DNA of 10,385 bases from an uncultured Eubacteriales bacterium (lineage in GTDB: Bacteria; Bacillota; Clostridia; Oscillospirales; CAG-272), in NCBI GenBank assembly GCA_934503195.1, contig CAKSVM010000099.1:1-10385 (forward strand). Direction: 5' to 3'. Shown piece after piece: positions 6,414-10,385 of this stretch (the stretch's first letter is position 1; each line of letters opens with the position of its first letter). A model generated the notes under the pieces. It had not been told where the DNA came from and made no database searches. It saw only the letters and a program-made list of their open reading frames with translations. Position numbers and translations under genes: made by a program.

Positions 6414-6657
6414 AAAAGATAAGGTAAAAAGAAATTACCTCGCATAACATATCTGATGTAAAATCAGAAACGGTCAGCAATTACGCCGAAAATCAGGCAA
6501 GACTCAGTAAAAAGGAATTACATAGTCCAAAAGCTTCACAACAAACCGTGATGTGAAGGACAGGTGAAGAGGCCGGAGAAAAAATGTGAACAAGTCCTGA
6601 GCGGCTTCTTCACGACTCCGACAGACGCCGCCTGATTCAATATAAAAAATGCCACTA
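6414..6657. other. Non-coding stretch with short hairpins
   Basis: No gene is supported here. Four inverted repeats are visible: AGGTAA 6422-6427 with TTACCT 6435-6440; TCTGAT 6452-6457 with ATCAGA 6463-6468; CTTCACA 6534-6540 with TGTGAAG 6552-6558; and a 12-bp stem 6564-6575 with 6602-6613 containing one G-U pair. None is followed by a T-tract, so they are not obvious terminators. Confidence 0.5.
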
Positions 6658-6686
6658 TTGACTTTTTTGCGATGATATGTTATTAT
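6658..6686 (+). promoter_or_regulatory. Strong promoter of the solute-binding protein operon
   Basis: TTGACT (6658-6663) and TATTAT (6681-6686) are exactly 17 bp apart, and TGT directly before the -10 makes it an extended -10 promoter. Transcription would start near 6693, giving a leader of about 200 nt before the ATG at 6896. Confidence 0.85.
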
Positions 6687-6692
6687 ATTTGT

Positions 6693-6845
6693 ATGAAAAA
6701 ATCGCAGAGTCGAGTAGCGTCTTCACTCAAAGCATCCGAAAAGACGCCCGGCTTTCGGTTGGCTCATAGCCCAGAACACACGGCGCACGTCCGATTTGCG
6801 CCTCAATCTACTAAAGGACGTGCGTATTTTGTATGGTTCGGGTAA
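6693..6845 (+). CDS. Possible 50-residue leader ORF (uncertain)
   Basis: An ATG lies almost exactly at the predicted transcription start, and the frame stays open for 50 codons to TAA at 6843-6845. The product would begin MKKSQSRVASSLKASEKTPG and is basic, with no hydrophobic segment or recognised motif. There is no ribosome binding site, so it would have to be translated as a leaderless message. The frame spans every hairpin of the leader, so translation would affect their folding. It may equally be a chance open frame; I favour chance. Confidence 0.15.
   Translation: MKKSQSRVASSLKASEKTPGFRLAHSPEHTAHVRFAPQSTKGRAYFVWFG
6717..6830 (+). promoter_or_regulatory. Structured 5' leader with alternative hairpins (candidate attenuator)
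   Basis: The leader contains GCGTCTT 6717-6723 paired with AAGACGC 6741-6747 (17-nt loop), CCG 6748-6750 with CGG 6756-6758, and GGCT 6761-6764 with AGCC 6768-6771. Downstream, CGCACGTCC 6784-6792 can pair with GGACGTGCG 6816-6824 (9 bp), followed by TATTTTGT, which resembles a weak intrinsic terminator. The competing hairpin GGCGCA 6782-6787 with TGCGCC 6797-6802 shares bases 6784-6787 and so excludes it. This is the layout of an attenuator or riboswitch expression platform. I could not match the upstream part to a known riboswitch class. Confidence 0.4.
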
Positions 6846-6895
6846 AAGCTACTCTGTTCCCTTCAAAGTAAATTTTTTGGCAGGAGGAAAGGTTA

Positions 6896-9871
6896 ATGAA
6901 GAAAACAAAATCGACAAGATTTCTTGCTTGTTTTTTATCATTGACAATGCTTGGTTCGGCACTCGGTGTCGTTACCTCGGCGGCTGACGATAAAGCTTCC
7001 GACAAGAACAGCTCCACAGTCAGCTACAACATAGCCGACATTCAGGATCTGCTCAACGCGGAGATTTACAGTGAGTACGCCCAGCGTAACGCCAACGTCC
7101 CGCGCGCAAAGTCAGAGATAACGATCAACGCAACAAATTACAACAAAGAGAAGACCGACGCCAAGGTCCAGGTGGTGAACAACTACAACGGATCGTCCGG
7201 CAGCGCGCTTCTCACTCCGGCGGACGGAACGGTCACGTGGAACTTCTCGGTCCCCTCGACCGCGAAGTATTCGATCGAGATCGAATATTCCTTCCCGACC
7301 GACGGTAAGTCGACGAACATAGAGCGCAAGCTCAGGATCGACGACGCCTATCCCTTCAAAGGCACGAGATATCTTTCGCTCACAAAGGTCTGGACTGACG
7401 ATTACGCTCAGGACGAAAACGGAAACCCCGTTTTCAAAACCGACCTCAACGGCAACGATATCAAAACCCAGAAGTCGATAGTCAGTACATGGCGCAACTA
7501 CACCGTATGCGACTCGACCGGATATGATATCGATCCTTATGAGATCGTTATAGAAAAAGGCGACCACACTCTCTCACTCGAGGCGTCGAGAGAAGTACTC
7601 GTAATAAAGTCAATAAAGCTTGTTCCCTATGAGGATCTTCCTACATATGAGGAATATCTCGCGAGCCACTCCGGCGCGGCGGCAGCCACCGGAGCGGACA
7701 AGATCACGATTCAGGCGGAGTACCCGGATGCGACCTCCGACAGAACGATCTATCCTCAGAACGACAGAACCTCGGCTCTCACCCAGCCGCAGAGCCCTTC
7801 GCTCTCCAAGCTCAACTCGCTCGGAAGCACCAAGTGGCAGACGATCGGTCAGTGGGTTGAATACTCCTTCACCTGCGAAAAGACCGGTATGTACGAAATC
7901 GTTCCGAGATACAAGCAGTCGGACCTCTCGGGTATGTACACCTCCAGAAGAATCCGCATAAACGGCGAGATTCCCTTCGAAGAGGCCAACTACCTTCAGT
8001 TCAACTTCTCGGATAACTGGCAGGCCGCTCCGCTAAACGACGGAACCACGAACTTCCAGTTCTACTTCGAAGAGGGCAAGGAATACACCATCCAGTTCGA
8101 AGTCGTTCTCGGCGGAATGAGCGAGATCATCGGACGCGTTCAGGAGTGTCTTACCTCGATCAACAGCGATTACCTGAAGATCCTCCAGATCACCGGTGCG
8201 GATCCCGACGATTACCGTGACTACAACTTCAGAAACCTGATCCCCGACACCATCAAGGATCTCTACGCGCAGTCGCTCGAACTCACCTCGGTCTCGAACC
8301 TCATCACCGAGATCAACGGAATCAAGGGTTCGAACACCGCTACCCTCGATAACATCGCCCGCGTCCTCAAGAAGATGGCGACCGATGAAGACGAGGTCGC
8401 GAGAAACATGGACACCCTCAAGGGCTACATCGGTACGCTTGGTACATGGCTCAACAATGTCAGAAACCAGCCCGTGCTCTTCGACCACATCACCATTCAG
8501 CCGACCGGCGAAAAGATCGAGCGCGCTGAGGCAAACTTCTTCCAGGCAGCCGGATTCGAAATCAGCTCGTTCGTGATGTCCTTCTTCACCGACTATTCGA
8601 ACCTCGGAGCGACCATCGAGCTTGACGAAAACGACGTCATCGAGGTCTGGATCCAGACCGGACGCGATCAGGCGCAGGTCGTCCGTTCGATGATCGATAA
8701 CGGCTTCACCGCGAAGCAGAACATCGGTGTAAAATTAAAGCTCGTCACCGGCGGTACGCTTCTCCCGGCAACCCTTTCGGGAACCGGACCTGATATCGCT
8801 CTCGGACAGGGTCAGGGTACTCCGGTCGAGTACGCGATACGTAACGCGGTTCTCCCGCTCAACGAGTTTGATACCTTCGATGAGGTGACCAAGAGATTCT
8901 CTAAGGCCGCTATGGTTCCCGTAACCCTTTACGGAACGACCTACGGTCTGCCCGAGACCCAGTCCTTCTCGATGCTCTTCTACCGCAAGGATATCTTCGC
9001 CGAACTCGGCGTTGACATCCCGAAGACATGGGACGATCTCATGAGCATCGTTCCGTACCTCCAGTACAACAACATGATCGTCGGTATCCCGAAGGAACTC
9101 GGCGGACTCCAGCTCTTCCTCTATCAGATGGGCGGCGAGCAGTATGCCGACGACGGTATGAGAATCAACTTCGACTCGAATATCGCGCTTGAGGCGTTCG
9201 ACAAGATGTGTTCCTTCTTCACTCAGTATTCGTTCCCCGTAACCTACGACTTCGCTAACCGTTTCAGAACCGGTGAGATGCCGATAGGCTTCGCTGACTA
9301 CTGCGGAATGTACAACCAGCTCTCGATCTTTGCGACCGAGATCCGCGATCTCTGGGAGTTCGTACCGGTCATCGGTATGGAGGACGAGAACGGCAACATC
9401 AACAACACCGCTATCTCGGGAATCTCCACGATGATCATGATGAACGGATGCGAAAAGCGTGAAAACGCTTGGAAGTTCATGGACTGGTACACCAGTGCCG
9501 AGACTCAGTCGACCTACGCTAACGAAATGGTCGCGATAGTCGGTCAGGGCGCGATGTACGCGACCGCGAACAAGGAGGCTCTCGAGTCTCTCCCGTGGTC
9601 GACCACTGACCTCCAGAACATCCTCGCTCAGTACAACAACCTCGCCGCAATTCCTGAAATGCCCGGCGGATACATCATCAGCCGTTACGTTCAGTTCGCA
9701 TTCCTTGACGCTTACAACAACAACGCCGACCCGGTCGAGGCTCTCCTCGGTTACATCGACGATATCAACAAGGAAATCACGAGAAAGCGTAAAGAGTTCA
9801 ACCTCGATACCCTTGAACTCGGCGAAACCCTTGCTGACAGAGAAGCCAAGAAATCCGAGGCTTCCGAGTAA
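6896..9871 (+). CDS. Secreted ABC-transporter solute-binding protein with two N-terminal carbohydrate-binding-like modules
   Basis: The protein should capture a sugar or oligosaccharide outside the cell and hand it to the permease encoded next. Residues 1-30 form a Sec signal peptide (MKKTKSTR, a hydrophobic core, likely cleavage at SAA near 28-30). There is no lipobox: C12 lies too early. Two beta-rich modules follow, about 70-245 and 268-405, with similar elements ('VTWNFSVPSTAKYSIEIEYS' and WVEYSFTCEKTGMYEIVPRY; LRIDDAYPF and IRINGEIPF), resembling CBM6/35-type folds. A helical linker covers about 410-530. The family 1 solute-binding domain covers about 580-970 (VWIQTGRDQAQVV, GTGPDIALG, YGLPETQSFSMLFYRKDIF, then 'TWDDL'). 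At 991 residues it is roughly twice a typical family member. The ATG is fixed by AGGAGG at 6882-6887. Family assignment is firm; the ligand is unknown. Confidence 0.9.
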   Translation: MKKTKSTRFLACFLSLTMLGSALGVVTSAADDKASDKNSSTVSYNIADIQDLLNAEIYSEYAQRNANVPRAKSEITINATNYNKEKTDAKVQVVNNYNGSSGSALLTPADGTVTWNFSVPSTAKYSIEIEYSFPTDGKSTNIERKLRIDDAYPFKGTRYLSLTKVWTDDYAQDENGNPVFKTDLNGNDIKTQKSIVSTWRNYTVCDSTGYDIDPYEIVIEKGDHTLSLEASREVLVIKSIKLVPYEDLPTYEEYLASHSGAAAATGADKITIQAEYPDATSDRTIYPQNDRTSALTQPQSPSLSKLNSLGSTKWQTIGQWVEYSFTCEKTGMYEIVPRYKQSDLSGMYTSRRIRINGEIPFEEANYLQFNFSDNWQAAPLNDGTTNFQFYFEEGKEYTIQFEVVLGGMSEIIGRVQECLTSINSDYLKILQITGADPDDYRDYNFRNLIPDTIKDLYAQSLELTSVSNLITEINGIKGSNTATLDNIARVLKKMATDEDEVARNMDTLKGYIGTLGTWLNNVRNQPVLFDHITIQPTGEKIERAEANFFQAAGFEISSFVMSFFTDYSNLGATIELDENDVIEVWIQTGRDQAQVVRSMIDNGFTAKQNIGVKLKLVTGGTLLPATLSGTGPDIALGQGQGTPVEYAIRNAVLPLNEFDTFDEVTKRFSKAAMVPVTLYGTTYGLPETQSFSMLFYRKDIFAELGVDIPKTWDDLMSIVPYLQYNNMIVGIPKELGGLQLFLYQMGGEQYADDGMRINFDSNIALEAFDKMCSFFTQYSFPVTYDFANRFRTGEMPIGFADYCGMYNQLSIFATEIRDLWEFVPVIGMEDENGNINNTAISGISTMIMMNGCEKRENAWKFMDWYTSAETQSTYANEMVAIVGQGAMYATANKEALESLPWSTTDLQNILAQYNNLAAIPEMPGGYIISRYVQFAFLDAYNNNADPVEALLGYIDDINKEITRKRKEFNLDTLELGETLADREAKKSEASE

Positions 9872-9901
9872 GCACACAAAATAACTCATCTCCTGCCAAA
9901 A

Positions 9902-9938
9902 CGCGCCGGGGATCCTGAAAGGATCCCCGAAAAGCGCG
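9902..9938 (+). other. Intercistronic hairpin between binding protein and permease
   Basis: CGGGGATCC (9907-9915) pairs perfectly with GGATCCCCG (9921-9929) around a TGAAA loop. CGCGC (9902-9906) can add five pairs with GCGCG (9934-9938) after an AAAA bulge. No T-tract follows. Such a stem is a plausible 3' stabiliser of the binding-protein message or a partial block that lowers permease expression relative to the binding protein; this role is inferred. Confidence 0.6.
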
Positions 9939-9985
9939 GCCTTGACAGTGAAACTACTAAATCTGCAATTAAGGAGAGAACGCAA

Positions 9986-10385
9986 ATGTCACAGAACGCA
10001 GCAGCCGCTGATACCGTCAAGAGACCGGTGGCGCGCAAGGATATGACAAAGTTCCAGTGGACGCTGAAGGAAATAGGACGCAACAAAACCGCGTACTTCA
10101 TGATCGCACCCTTCATGATCCTGTTCTTCGTCTTCACCGTCTTCCCGGTCGTCCTGTCGATCTTTCTGAGCTTCACGCAGTTCAATATGCTGGAGGCTCC
10201 GAAGCCGATCTTCATGGACAACTACATCAGACTTTTCCTTGACGACGACATCTTCTTAAAGGCCTGCCAGAACACCCTCGTGTTCGCGGCTATCACCGGC
10301 CCGGTTTCTTACCTCATGTCCCTGCTCATCGCATGGTTCATCAATGAGCTTACTCCGAAGATCAGAGCGCTCGTAACGCTCGTCT
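9986..10385 (+). CDS. ABC sugar-transporter permease, MalF/UgpA type (3' end outside window)
   Basis: The first 133 codons are present and the frame is still open at the window edge. The protein starts MSQNAAAADTVKRP, with a polar, basic N-terminal stretch of about 34 residues facing the cytoplasm. The first membrane helix is at about 36-62 ('AYFMIAPFMILFFVFTVFPV'), containing the AP...FPV pattern typical of MalF/UgpA/LacF-type permeases. A periplasm-side segment follows with the family-typical NYIRLFLDDDIFLKACQNTL (79-98). A second helix spans about 97-119. The EAA loop that docks the ATPase would be downstream of the window. AAGGAGAG lies 7 nt before the ATG. It is in an operon with the solute-binding protein, 114 bp upstream, and a second permease (MalG type) would be expected next. 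Confidence 0.92.
   Translation, partial: MSQNAAAADTVKRPVARKDMTKFQWTLKEIGRNKTAYFMIAPFMILFFVFTVFPVVLSIFLSFTQFNMLEAPKPIFMDNYIRLFLDDDIFLKACQNTLVFAAITGPVSYLMSLLIAWFINELTPKIRALVTLV

Noticed and set aside
6668..6706. Inverted repeat TGCGAT/ATCGCA flanking the -10 box of the import promoter as an operator
   Set aside because: Only 6 bp with a 27-bp gap in AT-rich DNA; expected by chance.
6720..6780. c-di-GMP-I (GEMM) riboswitch, prompted by the CAAAGC...CCG string in the leader
   Set aside because: The tetraloop-receptor parts and the second conserved stem of that class are not present in order.
6796..6987. A 63-codon open frame overlapping the start of the solute-binding protein
   Set aside because: It overlaps the signal peptide of the real gene in another frame and lacks a ribosome binding site.
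9942..9969. TTGACA at 9942-9947 with TGCAAT at 9964-9969 as a promoter for the permease gene
   Set aside because: The -35 is perfect, but the -10 has only four matches at 16-bp spacing and lacks the important second A. The start would fall within the ribosome binding region. Operon read-through is more likely.
8735..9985. A 416-codon open frame on the minus strand opposite the solute-binding protein
   Set aside because: It lies antisense to a clear conserved protein and its Val/Arg/Glu-rich translation has no family features; it is a product of the codon bias of the real gene.
1..10385. CRISPR array, tRNA, rRNA, transposase or integrase genes
   Set aside because: No regularly spaced direct repeats, cloverleaf, conserved rRNA segments or recombinase motifs were seen on either strand.

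Overview
The window looks like a chromosomal segment of a Bacillota, class Clostridia, probably an uncultured gut-type member of the Oscillospiraceae/Eubacteriales group. This is an inference from four observations: strong AGGAGG-type ribosome binding sites, sigma-A type promoters with extended -10 boxes, a nifS-nifU pair without hscA/hscB, and a very large sugar-type solute-binding protein next to a MalF-type permease. Coding regions are GC-rich, with heavy use of GGA, TCG, CTC and GAC codons. The intergenic DNA at 6161-6690 is clearly more AT-rich. No rRNA, tRNA, transposase, phage gene or CRISPR array is visible.

Layout. Positions 1-310 hold no convincing gene, but they carry a dense series of GC-rich hairpins enclosed by a gapped inverted repeat. 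A Gfo/Idh/MocA-like protein that lacks the usual catalytic landmarks follows (311-1297). It converges on a sigma-70-family gene on the minus strand (1349-2956) across a bidirectional terminator that contains the first gene's stop codon. The sigma protein carries about 350 extra residues, including a second DNA-binding-like domain. From a back-to-back promoter region, a PHP-domain phosphoesterase and RNase HI (rnhA) are read rightward with an ATGA overlap. A separate promoter then drives an iron-sulfur cluster assembly pair, nifS (cysteine desulfurase) and nifU/iscU (scaffold), which ends at a probable terminator.

From 6071 to 6895 there is no clear gene. This stretch contains a long imperfect inverted repeat (6161-6413), several further hairpins, a strong promoter (6658-6686), and a leader of about 200 nt with two mutually exclusive hairpins and a possible 50-residue ORF. 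The leader precedes a 991-residue secreted solute-binding protein with two N-terminal beta-rich, carbohydrate-binding-like modules. A strong hairpin without a T-tract separates it from an ABC sugar permease gene that runs off the right edge of the window.

How the genes work together. PHP and RnhA are probably co-translated and may both act in nucleic-acid or nucleotide turnover. NifS supplies sulfur to NifU for Fe-S cluster building. The solute-binding protein and permease form the start of a carbohydrate (or oligosaccharide) import operon, whose leader and internal hairpin suggest post-transcriptional control. The best candidates for something undescribed are the sigma factor with its C-terminal extension, the two structured intergenic regions, and the leader of the import operon.
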